DNA from: Acidovorax sp. SUPP3334
GTDB taxonomy: Bacteria; Pseudomonadota; Gammaproteobacteria; Burkholderiales; Burkholderiaceae_C
Direction of reading: 5' to 3'
Length of the DNA stretch: 64,000 nt
NCBI RefSeq assembly: GCF_030159055.1
Contig: NZ_BQXQ01000025.1
Location: 1 to 64,000, forward strand
Part shown: positions 16,312 to 26,903 of the stretch, in pieces
Numbering within the stretch: the stretch's first letter is position 1
Layout: the number at the start of each line of letters is the position of its first letter
The notes under the pieces: generated by a model
Told to the model about the DNA's origin: nothing
Seen by the model: the letters and a program-made list of their open reading frames with translations, nothing else
Database searches by the model: none
Position numbers and translations under genes: made by a program

Positions 16312-17291
16312 GCGGCGTCGCCGAGCAGCCGGCTTTCGAGGATCTGCAACAGGCCGCAGACTGGTTCGCCGTTCTCCAGAGCGACCGGGTGACCGAAGCG
16401 GAACGGCGGCAGTGGCAGCGCTGGCTCGACACAGGGCCGCGCCAGCAGGCGGCATGGCAGCGGGTGGAGACAGTGGCCGGCGATTTTTCCGGGGTGGCCC
16501 GCCCGATGGTGCGCCAGGTGCTCGAGGTTCGGCCGGCCGTTTCGCGCCAGCGGCGGACCATGCTGCGCGCCCTGGTGCTGGCACCGGCAGCGGGTTTGGC
16601 AGGATGGACGGTGACGCGCCATGCGCCCTGGCAAGGATGGACCGCCGCCTACCGCACGGACACCGGCGAGCAGCGCGCCTTCACCCTGGCCGATGGCAGC
16701 GAGCTGCGGCTCAACACGGCGACCGCCGTTGACGTGGACTATTCCGCCACGCTGCGCCGCATCGTGCTGCACCAGGGCGAGTTGCTCATCACCTCCGGCC
16801 ACGACGCACACCAGCCGCCCCGGCGCCTGGTGGTGGACGTCGCCGCCGGACGATTGACGGCACTCGGCACCCGCTTTGCAGTGCGGCACGAAGACGGCGG
16901 CGCCGTCCGGGTGGCGGTTTTCGAAGGGGCCGTGCAGGTGCGCCCCGAGGGCGGGGCCGAGCCACGCGTCGTGCAGGCGGGGCGGCAGGTGCGCCTGGGG
17001 CGCGACGGCGTGGAGGACGCCACCGATGCGGCCAGCTACGCCGTTGATTGGCAGCAAGGCATGCTGGTGGCCGATGGAATGCGGTTGGGCGACTTCATCG
17101 CCGAACTGGGGCGCTACCGGCGCGGGCATCTGGCGTGCGCGCCCGAAGTGGCGGACCTTCGGATCGTGGGCGCCTACCCGCTGTCGGACACCAGCCTCAT
17201 CCTGGCGGCCTTGCAGGCGAGCTTGCCGATCCAGGTGCGACGACCGCTGCCCTGGTGGACCGTGGTGGAAGCGCGCCCTGCGCCTCGCTGA
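16308..17291 (+). CDS. FecR-like anti-sigma/signal transducer
   Basis: This protein of 327 residues has the FecR plan: a cytoplasmic sigma-binding head (AADWFAVLQSD..., ending TGPRQQAAWQRVE), one membrane-spanning stretch near residues 85-105 (ALVLAPAAGLAGWTV), and a periplasmic FecR domain with FTLADGSELRLNTATAVDVD and AVFEGAVQV. It holds the FecI factor in check until the receptor's periplasmic domain signals siderophore binding. The ATG at 16308 overlaps the sigma stop. The receptor gene follows after 83 bases, giving the standard fecI-fecR-receptor order. Confidence 0.92.
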   Translation: MSGVAEQPAFEDLQQAADWFAVLQSDRVTEAERRQWQRWLDTGPRQQAAWQRVETVAGDFSGVARPMVRQVLEVRPAVSRQRRTMLRALVLAPAAGLAGWTVTRHAPWQGWTAAYRTDTGEQRAFTLADGSELRLNTATAVDVDYSATLRRIVLHQGELLITSGHDAHQPPRRLVVDVAAGRLTALGTRFAVRHEDGGAVRVAVFEGAVQVRPEGGAEPRVVQAGRQVRLGRDGVEDATDAASYAVDWQQGMLVADGMRLGDFIAELGRYRRGHLACAPEVADLRIVGAYPLSDTSLILAALQASLPIQVRRPLPWWTVVEARPAPR

Positions 17292-17374
17292 AAAATTTTC
17301 GGTCCGGGGTTCCCTTTTCGGAGGAGCGGATTGGCATACCGGATGCCGACCACTTCACGGACCCGATAGCCACC

Positions 17375-19909
17375 ATGCCTGCGCACCTTTCCTTGACCTC
17401 TCGTTCGCCGCTCCTGCCTTTTCGCGGCGCGGCGTCTGCCAACGCGCTGCGCGCCGCACTCATGGCACTGCCGGCTGCGATGGCAGCCGCAGCCGCCCTC
17501 CCCGCTCAGGCGCAGGGCACGATGGCCGCCGCGCGGGAATACGCCATCGCAGCCGGGCCCCTGGGCACCGTGTTGAGCCAGTTCGCGGGCCAGGCCGGCA
17601 TTCTGCTGTCGGCCAATGCCGCCATGACCTCGGGGGTTCCCAGCCCTGGAGTGCGCGGCCGACTGAGCGTGAGCGACGGTCTCGCGGCAGCCTTGGCCGG
17701 CACCGGCCTGCAGGCCGTGCGCGGCCCGGACGGAATCTATACCCTGCTGCCGGGCGCTGCCGCCCAGACGATGTCCGAAGTGCGCGTGACCGGCCAGCGC
17801 ACCGGCATGCTGGCTCCGGTGACCGTCACGGCCAGTGCGGCACAAGAGTCCAGCAAGGGACCCGGCAAGGGTTTCGTGGCCCAGAGCGCCACCGGGGGAA
17901 CCAAGACCGGCACCTCGCTGCTGGAAACGCCGCAGTCCGTTTCGGTCGTCACCCGCGGCCAGATGGAGGCCCTGGGCGCCACCACCCTCGTCGAAAGCCT
18001 GCGCTACACGCCGGGCATCGTGGCCCAGTATGGCAACACCGACCTGCGCTACGACTGGTTCACCCTGCGCGGCTTCACGCCTCCGGCGCGCTATCTGGAC
18101 AATCTTCGGCTGCCTTTCGGCGCCCGTGGCTATTCACAGCCCCGCATCGAGCCATGGGGCCTGGAGCGGACCGAAGTGGTGAAGGGCCCATCGTCGGTGC
18201 TGTATGGGCAGACCGCGCCGGGCGGACTGATCAACATGGTCAGCAAGCGGCCAACCGGGGAGCCGGTGCGCGACATCGAACTGCAGGCAGGCAGCCACCA
18301 CCGCAAGCAGGCGGCCATCGACATCGGCGGGGCACTGGATCAGGAGGGCGTCTGGAGCTATCGCCTGGTCGGGCTGCGCCGCGAGGCCGACACCTCGTTC
18401 GACCATGTGTCCGAGAAAAAGACTTACCTGGCGCCATCGCTGTCTTTCCGCCCCAGCGACGCCACGCAGATCACTTTGCTGGGCCAATGGCAGTCGCTCG
18501 ATTCGCCCGGCGGCGGCGGTGCACCCGCCCTGCCCGCTGCCGGCACGCTGGACACCAGCCGCTATGCCGCTTTGCCGACCCGGGCCTTCGTCGGAGAGCC
18601 GGGCTTCGACCGTTACCAGAACCGGCAGCGCTTCATCGGGTACGAGGCAGAGCACCGGTTGAACGACCGAACCACGCTGCGGCAGAACCTGCGCTACGGC
18701 AAGGTCACGGCAGAAACACGCCGCATCCAGGCGTTCTGCCAAGGCGCCTGCAACCCGTCGGCGCTGGCACGCTACGCCTGGGCCTTCCCGGAACAGGCCG
18801 AACTGCTGACCGTCGATACGCAGGCGCAGTTCGATTTCCGCAGCGGCTCGGTGGCCCACACCGTTCTGGCCGGAGTGGACTTCTCGGACGAAAAAGCCAC
18901 TTACGACGAAAGCAACCTGCGCGTGCTCGCCACGCCGTTCAATGCCTACCAGCCGGTGTACGGCCGCGACAGCGGCGCGATCCCCTCGGTCGGCACCCAC
19001 ATCGATCAAACACGCCGGCAGCTCGGCGCGTATCTGCAGGACCAGGTGCAATGGGAACGCTGGACCGGTGTCTTCGCCGGCCGCTATGACCGCGCCGACA
19101 CGGCCACCCGGACGCTCACCACCGCCACGGGCCGCACCGTTGCCGCCGATCAGGACGACGGGCAATTCACAGGGCGCGCCGCGCTCATGTACACGCTGGA
19201 TGGCGGCGTTGTCCCTTATGTGAGCTATTCGACCTCGTTCCAGCCGGCCGCCGGCACCGATCGGCTCGGCGCAGTGTTCGACCCCACCACTGGCAAACAG
19301 ATCGAGGTGGGCTTGAAGTACCAGCCGCCTGGCTCGAAGGCCTTGTTCACCGCGGCCATCTACCAGCTCACGCAGCAGAACGTGCTCACGCCCGACCCGC
19401 TGAGCCGCTCGTTCAACGAACAGACCGGCGAAGTCCGTGTGCGTGGGCTGGAACTGGAAGCACGCGGCCCGGTGGCCCGTGGCCTGGAGGCCGTGGCGTC
19501 GTACGCATACACCGACAGCCGCGTCACCCGCGCCAATCCGAACGCCGCCGGTGCGAGCCTTCAGGGCAACCGCTTCGCCTTCGTGCCGCAGCAGCAGGCG
19601 GCACTGTGGCTGGACTACGCGCTGCAAAACGACGCTTTCGCCGGCCTTTCGCTCGGCGCTGGCGTGCGCCATACGGGCGCCACTTTCGGCGATGCGGCTA
19701 ATGTGTACCGCGTCCCGGGCGTCACGCTGATCGATGCGGCAGTGCGCTGGGATCTGGGCCGCTTGCAGCCTGCGTTGAAAGGCGTGCGGCTGGCCCTGAA
19801 CGTGGCCAATCTGGCGGACAAGCAATACGTGGCGTCGTGCCTGGCGTCGGCGGGTTGCTACTACGGCGAGCGCCGAACCGTTTACCTGACGGCCCGCTAC
19901 AGCTGGTAG
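17375..19909 (+). CDS. TonB-dependent ferric-siderophore receptor with STN signalling domain
   Basis: The 844-residue outer-membrane receptor starts with a long Ala-rich signal ending near ALPAQAQG. Residues about 53-125 form the STN domain (YAIAAGPLGTVLSQFAGQAG, then GLQAVRGPDGIYTL) that contacts FecR. A plug domain follows (TPQSVSVVTRGQMEALG, RYTPGIVAQYGN, EVVKGPSSVLYGQTAPGG), then a 22-strand-type barrel ending in an aromatic residue (LTARYSW), as outer-membrane proteins need. The architecture matches transducing siderophore receptors of the FoxA/FpvA type, so the ligand is probably a ferric hydroxamate or similar siderophore, but the sequence does not settle which. Confidence 0.93.
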   Translation: MPAHLSLTSRSPLLPFRGAASANALRAALMALPAAMAAAAALPAQAQGTMAAAREYAIAAGPLGTVLSQFAGQAGILLSANAAMTSGVPSPGVRGRLSVSDGLAAALAGTGLQAVRGPDGIYTLLPGAAAQTMSEVRVTGQRTGMLAPVTVTASAAQESSKGPGKGFVAQSATGGTKTGTSLLETPQSVSVVTRGQMEALGATTLVESLRYTPGIVAQYGNTDLRYDWFTLRGFTPPARYLDNLRLPFGARGYSQPRIEPWGLERTEVVKGPSSVLYGQTAPGGLINMVSKRPTGEPVRDIELQAGSHHRKQAAIDIGGALDQEGVWSYRLVGLRREADTSFDHVSEKKTYLAPSLSFRPSDATQITLLGQWQSLDSPGGGGAPALPAAGTLDTSRYAALPTRAFVGEPGFDRYQNRQRFIGYEAEHRLNDRTTLRQNLRYGKVTAETRRIQAFCQGACNPSALARYAWAFPEQAELLTVDTQAQFDFRSGSVAHTVLAGVDFSDEKATYDESNLRVLATPFNAYQPVYGRDSGAIPSVGTHIDQTRRQLGAYLQDQVQWERWTGVFAGRYDRADTATRTLTTATGRTVAADQDDGQFTGRAALMYTLDGGVVPYVSYSTSFQPAAGTDRLGAVFDPTTGKQIEVGLKYQPPGSKALFTAAIYQLTQQNVLTPDPLSRSFNEQTGEVRVRGLELEARGPVARGLEAVASYAYTDSRVTRANPNAAGASLQGNRFAFVPQQQAALWLDYALQNDAFAGLSLGAGVRHTGATFGDAANVYRVPGVTLIDAAVRWDLGRLQPALKGVRLALNVANLADKQYVASCLASAGCYYGERRTVYLTARYSW

Positions 19910-19920
19910 GCAGGGCGCAG

Positions 19921-19965
19921 GAGCGCTGGTTTCAGCGCTCCAAAGGCCGGCGCCACGGCGCCGGC
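19921..19965. terminator. Two adjacent perfect hairpins after the receptor gene
   Basis: GAGCGCTG-N4-CAGCGCTC (19921-19940) is followed by GCCGGCGCC-AC-GGCGCCGGC (19946-19965). Both stems are perfect; the nearest T run (eight T) starts about 15 bases further on. Together they probably end the iron-uptake transcript. The gap to pckG (19910-20221) also contains the pckG leader described below and nothing else I can name. Confidence 0.55.
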
Positions 19966-20110
19966 AACATAACCCCATGTTTTTTTTGCATGGATTTACC
20001 CATTGTCTGACAGACACGGGCGGGCGGGATTCATAAAATCGTCATCCCAGCCGACCCGCGGACCCTGCGGTCTTCATGCCCCGCAATCCCGCCCGCCGAC
20101 TGAGCATCAA

Positions 20111-20199
20111 GCCGTTTTTTCAAAGGCAGCGCTCAGAAGACCCATGCGCAGGCCCAGACGTCGTGCCGCTCACCGGCCGCTTCCTTTGAAAAAACCGTT
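20111..20199 (+). promoter_or_regulatory. Long inverted repeat in the pckG leader
   Basis: CGTTTTTTCAAAGGCAGC (20113-20130) is complementary, with two mismatches, to GCTTCCTTTGAAAAAACC (20179-20196). The arms flank about 48 bases and end 23 bases before the pckG ATG. In the transcript this could fold into a stem with the right arm near the ribosome binding site AGGAAG, or the arms could be paired protein sites. Position suggests control of pckG; the mechanism is unknown. Confidence 0.5.
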
Positions 20200-20221
20200 T
20201 TTCAACTTCAGGAAGCTCCCC

Positions 20222-22084
20222 ATGAACGCACCCACCATGCAAGGCCTGGATCTCCAGGCTCCCGCATACGTCAAAAACGCCCGCCTGCTCGCCTGGGTGG
20301 CCGACATGGCGGTTCTCTGCAAGCCCGACGCCATCTACTGGTGCGACGGCTCCAAGGAAGAATACGACCGCCTCTGCGAGCAACTGGTCGATGCCGGCAC
20401 CTTCCAGAAACTCAATCCCGCCAAGCGCCCGGGCAGCTACCTGGCCTGGTCCGACCCCACCGATGTGGCCCGCGTGGAAGACCGCACCTACATCTGCTCC
20501 GGCAACAAGGAAGATGCCGGCCCGACCAACAACTGGATGGCACCGGCCGAGATGCGCGCCACCCTGCAGCCCCTGTTCGACGGCTGCATGAAGGGCCGTA
20601 CCATGTACGTGGTGCCTTTCAGCATGGGCCCGCTGGGTTCGCCCATCGCCCATGTGGGCATCGAGCTGTCCGACAGCCCCTATGTGGCCGTCAACATGAA
20701 GATCATGACGCGCATGGGCCGTGCCGTGTACGACGTGCTGGGCGTGGAAGGCGACTTCGTGCCCTGCGTGCACACGGTGGGAGCACCGCTTCAGGCCGGC
20801 CAGAAGGACGTGTCCTGGCCTTGCAACAAGACAAAGTACATCGTGCACTACCCCGAAACGCGCGAGATCTGGTCGTATGGCTCGGGCTACGGCGGCAATG
20901 CGCTGCTGGGCAAGAAATGCTTCGCGTTGCGCATCGCCTCCACCATGGGCCGCGACCAGGGCTGGCTGGCAGAGCACATGCTGATCCTGGGTGTTTCCAA
21001 TCCGCAGGGCAAAAAGTACCACGTGGCAGCGGCCTTCCCGAGCGCCTGCGGCAAGACGAACTTCTCGATGCTGGTGCCGCCCAAGGCCTTCGATGGCTGG
21101 AAGGTCACGACCATCGGCGACGACATCGCCTGGATCAAGCCCCAGGCCGACGGCAGCCTGCGCGCCATCAACCCGGAAGCCGGCTACTTCGGCGTGGCCC
21201 CCGGCACCAACTACCACACCAACCCCAACTGCATGGCCAGCCTGGACAAGGACGTGATCTTCACGAACGTCGCGCTGACCGATGACGGCGACGTGTGGTG
21301 GGAAGGCATGGAAAAGGACACCGGCAAGCTGCCCGATCACCTGATCGACTGGCAAGGCAAGGACTGGACGCCCCAGATCGCCAAGGAAACCGGTGCAAAG
21401 GCTGCCCACCCCAACGCCCGCTTCACCGTGGCCGCCACCAACAACCCGGCGCTCGACGAAGCCTGGGACGACCCGAAGGGCGTGAAGATCGATGCGTTCA
21501 TCTTCGGCGGCCGCCGTTCCACCACCGTGCCGCTGGTGACCGAAGCCCGCAACTGGACGGAAGGCGTCTACATGGCCGCCACGATGGGCTCCGAGACCAC
21601 CGCCGCCGCCGCCGGCCAGCAGGGCGTGGTGCGCCGCGATCCCTTCGCCATGCTGCCCTTCATGGGCTACAACATGAGCGACTATTTCCAGCACTGGCTG
21701 AACATGGGCGAGAAAATCGCGGCTGCCGGCGCACAGCAACCGAAGATCTACACCACGAACTGGTTCCGCAAGGGCGACGACGGCAAGTTCGTCTGGCCGG
21801 GCTACGGCGACAACATGCGCGTACTCAAGTGGATGATCGACCGCATCGAAGGCCAGGCCACCGGCCAGGACACGCCGATCGGCACCGCGCCGCAGTACGG
21901 CGAGATCAACTGGACGGGCATTGAATTCACGCCTGCGCAGTTCGATACGGTCACTCGGATCGACCAAGCTGCGTGGGCCGAAGAACTGAAGCTGCATACG
22001 GCCCACTTCGATCAACTGGCCTATCACCTGCCGTCCGCATTGCTCGACACCAAGGCCGCACTGGAAAAGCGCCTCGCCGGCTGA
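20222..22084 (+). CDS. pckG: GTP-dependent phosphoenolpyruvate carboxykinase
   Basis: This 620-residue cytoplasmic enzyme converts oxaloacetate and GTP to phosphoenolpyruvate, GDP and CO2 in gluconeogenesis. It has the kinase-1a loop [13 protein letters not shown], the kinase-2 segment TIGDDIAWI, and the GTP-type [17 protein letters not shown] block with the arginine pair. Length and text match the GTP class, not the ATP class (about 530 residues). The ATG at 20222 is preceded by AGGAAG. A long inverted repeat in the leader may add control. It is a single-gene unit closed by a strong terminator at 22149. Confidence 0.96.
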   Translation: MNAPTMQGLDLQAPAYVKNARLLAWVADMAVLCKPDAIYWCDGSKEEYDRLCEQLVDAGTFQKLNPAKRPGSYLAWSDPTDVARVEDRTYICSGNKEDAGPTNNWMAPAEMRATLQPLFDGCMKGRTMYVVPFSMGPLGSPIAHVGIELSDSPYVAVNMKIMTRMGRAVYDVLGVEGDFVPCVHTVGAPLQAGQKDVSWPCNKTKYIVHYPETREIWSYGSGYGGNALLGKKCFALRIASTMGRDQGWLAEHMLILGVSNPQGKKYHVAAAFPSACGKTNFSMLVPPKAFDGWKVTTIGDDIAWIKPQADGSLRAINPEAGYFGVAPGTNYHTNPNCMASLDKDVIFTNVALTDDGDVWWEGMEKDTGKLPDHLIDWQGKDWTPQIAKETGAKAAHPNARFTVAATNNPALDEAWDDPKGVKIDAFIFGGRRSTTVPLVTEARNWTEGVYMAATMGSETTAAAAGQQGVVRRDPFAMLPFMGYNMSDYFQHWLNMGEKIAAAGAQQPKIYTTNWFRKGDDGKFVWPGYGDNMRVLKWMIDRIEGQATGQDTPIGTAPQYGEINWTGIEFTPAQFDTVTRIDQAAWAEELKLHTAHFDQLAYHLPSALLDTKAALEKRLAG

Positions 22085-22148
22085 TCCATCGCCCGGTGGT
22101 GAGGGTGGTGAGGGTGGCGAGAGGCCACCTCACCGTGATCCGCCTCCA

Positions 22149-22184
22149 AGCGCCCAGCCCGCTCCGCGGCCTGGGCGCTTTTTG
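22149..22184 (+). terminator. Rho-independent terminator after pckG
   Basis: AGCGCCCAG (22149-22157) and CTGGGCGCT (22171-22179) pair perfectly over a 13-base loop and run into five T. The preceding stretch 22095-22135 is a GGTGAGG-rich imperfect repeat. Confidence 0.85.
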
Positions 22185-22204
22185 CTGGCCGAAGATCACC
22201 TTCC

Positions 22205-22226
22205 AATTAAAAGTCATTATCATTTG
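22205..22226 (+). promoter_or_regulatory. Fur-box-like AT-rich site ahead of the efflux operon
   Basis: In an otherwise GC-rich gap (22085-22407) an AT-rich patch reads AATTAAAAGTCATTATCATT and then TGG. CATTATCATT resembles two reversed GATAAT-type hexamers of the Fur operator. It lies about 180 bases before the mdtA-like ATG. The call is by eye and weak; it may simply be a promoter. Confidence 0.3.
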
Positions 22227-22407
22227 GTCTCTTCTTTCGGCTAAATTCGCAAGCTGCCAACCCAATGCGGGTATCGCGCGGCACACTTCTCCAGCGCCCC
22301 ATCGCCTCGGGGCCTGAAAACCGCCGTTGCACCTTCCGGCCTGCCGGGTTGCGCACCGGCTTCCTGGGCCTGCGGCGCTGGCACTTTCTCCCCTCGACGG
22401 GCCTGAC

Positions 22408-23691
22408 ATGGTTGAAATGGTTTCTGAGCGGATGCCGGCGGCGTCCACACGCCGTCTCTGGCTCCGGCTGCTGGGCGGCGTGCTTGTGCTGCTGCTCGCC
22501 TGGCTGGCGTGGTATTTCCTATTGCGCCAGCCCGCACTGCAAGAGTCCGGACCCAGCCCCTGGACCGGCCCCATTCCGGTCCGCCTCGCCGGGGTTCAGC
22601 GCCAAGCCATGGATGAACAGATCAAGGCCATCGGGACGGTGACCGCACTGCAGAGCGTGACCGTGCGCAGCCGTGTGGACGGCCAACTGGCCCGCGTGCT
22701 GTTCGACGAGGGCCAGGAAGTGCGGCGCGGCCAGGTGCTGGCAGAGATCGACCCTGCCCCATTCCGTGTGAAGCTGGCACAAGCCGAAGGCCTGCAGGAG
22801 CAGATGCAGGCGCAACTGCGCAGCGCGGAGCGTGACGTGGCGCGCTACCGAACGCTGCTGCAGCAGGACTCGATTGCGCGGCAGCAACTGGAAACCCAGG
22901 AAGCCCTCGTGGCCCAATTGCGCGGCAGTCTGGCGACGGTGCGCGCACAGGTCGAAGAGGCGCGGTTGCAGCTGTCTTACACCCGCATCGAAGCCCCGGT
23001 GGCCGGCCGCCTGGGCATGCGGCGGATCGATGCCGGCAACCTGGTGGCGACGGCCGACGCGCAGGGCTTGGTGTCCATCACCCAGACACGCCCGATCACG
23101 GTGGTGTTCGCCATTCCCGAAATCCAGTTGCCGGCCGTACGGGCGCATGCGCGCGGCAACCGGCCGTTGGTGGTGCAGGCGTGGGACCGGGCCGAGTCAG
23201 CAATGCTGGCGACGGGCCGCTTGACGACGCTGGACAATCAGATCGACACCGCCACCGGCACGCTGCGGCTCAAGGCGCAGTTCGACAATGCCGACGACGC
23301 GCTCTTTCCCAACCAGTTCGTCAACGTGCGGCTGAAGGTGCGCACGCTCGACAACGCACTGGTGGTACCGGCCGATGCCGTTCAGCACGGTAGCCAGGGC
23401 CCTTACGTATACACGGTGCGGGACGGCAAGGCCGTGCTGCGCCGCGTGGCCCTTGGGGCCAGCGATGGCGAACGCATGGCAGTGACCCAGGGGCTGGCCG
23501 AGGGCGAAGCCGTGGTGCTGGAAGGCCTGGACCGCCTGCGCGACGGCATCGACGTGGCCCAGGTGGTGGATGGCGAACCACCGCAGACGGCGCTGCAGCT
23601 TCAGCAGCGGGCCCGCTCCCAGGCCGCCGCAGCCTCCGGCGCCGTGCCAGCGGCATCCGCCGCCATTGCCACGGCCAGCGCTGCGCGCTGA
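22408..23691 (+). CDS. mdtA: RND efflux periplasmic adaptor (MdtA-like)
   Basis: The 427-residue membrane-fusion protein has one N-terminal membrane anchor ([19 protein letters not shown]), a lipoyl-type motif ([19 protein letters not shown]), a hairpin of coiled coil ([10 protein letters not shown] to [10 protein letters not shown]), [19 protein letters not shown] and the beta-barrel block [10 protein letters not shown]. It would join the two inner-membrane RND pumps encoded downstream to an outer-membrane channel. The start at 22408 (MVEMVSERM) is favoured; 22417 is possible. The gene heads a three-gene operon in mdtABC order; no outer-membrane channel gene follows, as in E. coli mdtABC, which relies on TolC encoded elsewhere. 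Confidence 0.9.
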   Translation: MVEMVSERMPAASTRRLWLRLLGGVLVLLLAWLAWYFLLRQPALQESGPSPWTGPIPVRLAGVQRQAMDEQIKAIGTVTALQSVTVRSRVDGQLARVLFDEGQEVRRGQVLAEIDPAPFRVKLAQAEGLQEQMQAQLRSAERDVARYRTLLQQDSIARQQLETQEALVAQLRGSLATVRAQVEEARLQLSYTRIEAPVAGRLGMRRIDAGNLVATADAQGLVSITQTRPITVVFAIPEIQLPAVRAHARGNRPLVVQAWDRAESAMLATGRLTTLDNQIDTATGTLRLKAQFDNADDALFPNQFVNVRLKVRTLDNALVVPADAVQHGSQGPYVYTVRDGKAVLRRVALGASDGERMAVTQGLAEGEAVVLEGLDRLRDGIDVAQVVDGEPPQTALQLQQRARSQAAAASGAVPAASAAIATASAAR

Positions 23692-23735
23692 CGGCCAGCG
23701 CCCGCTGCCGCATCCGCATCCGCTGCCACCCCGCC

Positions 23736-26700
23736 ATGAATCTCTCGCGCCCTTTCATCCTGCGCCCGGTGGCCACGCTGCTGCTGATGCTGGCCTTGCT
23801 GATAGCAGGCTCCATCGCCTGGCGCCTGTTGCCCGTGGCGGCGCTGCCGCAAGTGGACTACCCCGTCATCCAGGTGTTCACCTTCCAGCCCGGGGCCAGC
23901 CCCGATGTGACGGCCCGTGCGATCACCGCACCGCTGGAGCGCCGGCTGGGCCAGATTCCGGGCCTCAGGCAGATGTCTTCCACCAGTTCCAGCGGGGCTT
24001 CGGTCATCACGCTGCAATTCATGCTGGACGCCGATCTGGCCGTGGGCGAGCAGAACGTGCAGTCCGCGCTCAATACGGCGGCGACCCTGCTGCCCGCCGA
24101 CCTGCCAGCACCGCCGATCTACCGCAAGGTCAACCCGGCCGATGCTCCCATCCTCACCTTGGCCATCACGTCGACCAGCCTGCCATTGCACGAGGTGCAT
24201 GACCTGGTCGAGACGCGCATGGCCCAGAAGCTGGCCCAGTTGTCGGGCGTGGGCATGGTGAGTCTGGCGGGCGGGCAGCGGCCTGCCCTGCGCGTGCGGG
24301 TCAATCCCACGGCGCTGGCCGCCCAGCAATTGAGCATGGAAGACGTGCGCAGAGCCATTTCCGGTGCCAATGCCAACCAGCCCAAGGGCAGCTTCGACGG
24401 CCCGTACCGCACCACGCTGCTCGATGCCAACGACCAGATCACCTCGCCGCAGGCCTACCGCCGGCTCATCGTGGCCTGGCGCACGCCGGCAGGCACCGTG
24501 GCCTCCGCGGGGGCCGGCACCGGCACGAGCGCACCTGCGCCAGGCGCTCCGATCCGCCTGGGCGACGTCGCCACCGTCGAGCCCGGCCCGGAAGACCGGT
24601 TCCTGGCTGCGTGGGCCGACCGCCAGCCGGCCGTGCTGCTGAACGTGCAGCGGCAGCCCGGCGCCAACGTGATCGAAGTCGCGGACCGGGTGCGCGCCCT
24701 GTTGCCGCAGCTCACCGCCACCCTTCCCGCCGCCGTGGAGGTGGCGTTGCTCACCGACCGCACGCAGAGCATCCGTGCATCGGTGCGCGACGTGCAGCTC
24801 GAACTCGTGTTCGCCGTGGGGCTGGTCGTTCTGGTGACCTTTCTTTTCCTGCGCAGCGCCACCGCCACCTTCATCCCTGGGGTGGTGGTGCCGCTGTCGC
24901 TGGTCGGCACCTTCGGCGTGATGTACCTGCTGGGTTTTTCGGTCAACAACCTGAGCCTGATGGCACTCACCATCGCCACGGGCTTCGTGGTGGACGATGC
25001 CATCGTCATGCTGGAGAACATCGCGCGCCATCGCGAGCAGGGCTTGCCGCCGTTGCAGGCAGCGCTCAAGGGCGCCTCGGAGATCGGCTTCACGCTGATC
25101 TCGCTCACCATCTCGCTGGTGGCCGTATTGATCCCGCTGTTGTTCATGCGGGACGTGGTGGGTCGGCTGTTTCACGAATTCGCCATCACGCTGGCGGTGG
25201 CCATCGGAATTTCGCTCCTGGTGTCGCTCACGCTCACGCCGATGATGAGCGCCCGGCTGCTCAAGGCGCCGTTGCATGCGCCGCCCGGCGAAAGCACTGG
25301 CGCGGCCCCGGGATTCATGGACCGCGCGCTCGAACGCTATGGCCGAGCCATCGACACCGTGCTGGCGCACCAGGGCCTGACGCTGCTGGTGATGCTGGCC
25401 ACGCTGGTCCTCACGGTGCTGCTCTATCTGGCCGTGCCTAAAGGGTTCTTTCCGGTGCAGGACAGCGGCGTGGTGCAGGTGGTGACAGAGGTACCGGCTG
25501 AAAGCTCATTTACCGTGGTGTCGCAGCGCCAGCAGGCGCTGGCCGATGCCCTGCTGAAGGAGCCGGACGTGGCGAGCCTGTCGTCGTTCGTCGGCGTGGA
25601 CGGCAGCAACGCCTCGCTGTCCAGCGGGCGCATGCTGATCAATCTGCGCGCCCATGGCGAGCGGCACGCCAGTGCGCCTGCCATTCTGGACAGCCTGCGC
25701 GCCCGTGCCGGGCAGGTGGTCGGCATCACGGCATGGTTCCAGCCCGTGCAGGAGCTTTCCATCGAAGACCGCGTAAGCCGCACTCAGTACCAGTTCACCC
25801 TGACCACGCCCGACCCCGCGCTGCTGGACATTTGGGTGCCGCGGCTGGTGGAGCGGCTGCGCGCTCGAAGCGAACTGGCGGACGTTGCCAGCGACCTGCA
25901 GCAGCAGGGCCAGCAGGCGCATGTGGAGGTGGACCGCGACGCCGCCGCGCGCCTCGGGTTGACGGTGGCCGACATCGCCACGGCCCTGCAGAACGCCTAT
26001 GCACAGCGCCAGATCGCCACGCTGTTCACGCAGGCCAGCCAGTACCGCGTGGTGCTGGAGGTCGATCCCCGCCACGCCCGCGGCCTGGATGCGCTGCAGA
26101 CCACGTTCGTCTCCACGCCCTCGGGCCGCAGCGTGCCGCTGTCGGCCGTGGCCCGCATCACCCAGCAGCCAGCGCCGCTGCAGGTCATGCAGCAAGGGCA
26201 GTTTCCCGCGGCCACGGTGTCGTTCAATCTCGGCACGGGGCGGTCGCTCGGGGCCGCAGTGTCGGCCATCGAACGGGAACTGGCCGCCACCGGCCTGCCT
26301 GCACAGATCGAGACGCGCTTTCAGGGCGCGGCAGAGGCGTTCCGGGCGTCGCTGTCCAACACGCTGTGGCTGGTGCTGGCGGCGGTGGTCACCATGTACA
26401 TCGTGCTCGGAGTGCTCTACGAAAGCACCATCCATCCCATCACCATCCTTTCCACGCTGCCGTCGGCCACCGTGGGGGCGCTGCTGGCGCTGCTGATCAG
26501 CGGCCGGCCGCTGGATTTGATCGCGGTGATCGGCATCGTGCTGCTCATCGGCCTGGTCAAGAAGAACGGCATCATGATGGTGGACTTCGCGCTGGATGCG
26601 CAGCGCCGCCTCGGGCTGCCCGCCCACGAGGCCATCCGGCGCGCAGCACTGCTGCGGCTGCGCCCCATCCTCATGACGACGCTGGCCGCGCTGGTGGGCG

Positions 26701-26903
26701 CCCTGCCCCTCATGCTCGCACAGGGCTCGGGCGCAGAGTTGCGCCAGCCGCTGGGCATCGTGATGGTGGGCGGCTTGGTGGTGAGCCAGGTGCTCACGCT
26801 GTTCACCACGCCGGTGGTGTACCTGTACTTCGATCGGCTGGGCCAAAGGCTTTCGCGGCGCCGTGCGACGTGGCAGGACGACACGGCGGGCAACCCGCCA
26901 TGA
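23736..26903 (+). CDS. mdtB: RND efflux pump subunit (MdtB-like)
   Basis: This 1055-residue inner-membrane proton-driven transporter starts [19 protein letters not shown]. It shows the RND pattern of 12 helices with two large periplasmic loops, the entry [20 protein letters not shown], the TM4 proton-relay region [18 protein letters not shown] (paired Asp), and [23 protein letters not shown] near the end. In E. coli two MdtB and one MdtC make the working heterotrimer that exports novobiocin, bile salts and other hydrophobic compounds. Here the stop overlaps the next gene by ATGA, consistent with balanced synthesis of both partners. Confidence 0.92.
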   Translation: MNLSRPFILRPVATLLLMLALLIAGSIAWRLLPVAALPQVDYPVIQVFTFQPGASPDVTARAITAPLERRLGQIPGLRQMSSTSSSGASVITLQFMLDADLAVGEQNVQSALNTAATLLPADLPAPPIYRKVNPADAPILTLAITSTSLPLHEVHDLVETRMAQKLAQLSGVGMVSLAGGQRPALRVRVNPTALAAQQLSMEDVRRAISGANANQPKGSFDGPYRTTLLDANDQITSPQAYRRLIVAWRTPAGTVASAGAGTGTSAPAPGAPIRLGDVATVEPGPEDRFLAAWADRQPAVLLNVQRQPGANVIEVADRVRALLPQLTATLPAAVEVALLTDRTQSIRASVRDVQLELVFAVGLVVLVTFLFLRSATATFIPGVVVPLSLVGTFGVMYLLGFSVNNLSLMALTIATGFVVDDAIVMLENIARHREQGLPPLQAALKGASEIGFTLISLTISLVAVLIPLLFMRDVVGRLFHEFAITLAVAIGISLLVSLTLTPMMSARLLKAPLHAPPGESTGAAPGFMDRALERYGRAIDTVLAHQGLTLLVMLATLVLTVLLYLAVPKGFFPVQDSGVVQVVTEVPAESSFTVVSQRQQALADALLKEPDVASLSSFVGVDGSNASLSSGRMLINLRAHGERHASAPAILDSLRARAGQVVGITAWFQPVQELSIEDRVSRTQYQFTLTTPDPALLDIWVPRLVERLRARSELADVASDLQQQGQQAHVEVDRDAAARLGLTVADIATALQNAYAQRQIATLFTQASQYRVVLEVDPRHARGLDALQTTFVSTPSGRSVPLSAVARITQQPAPLQVMQQGQFPAATVSFNLGTGRSLGAAVSAIERELAATGLPAQIETRFQGAAEAFRASLSNTLWLVLAAVVTMYIVLGVLYESTIHPITILSTLPSATVGALLALLISGRPLDLIAVIGIVLLIGLVKKNGIMMVDFALDAQRRLGLPAHEAIRRAALLRLRPILMTTLAALVGALPLMLAQGSGAELRQPLGIVMVGGLVVSQVLTLFTTPVVYLYFDRLGQRLSRRRATWQDDTAGNPP

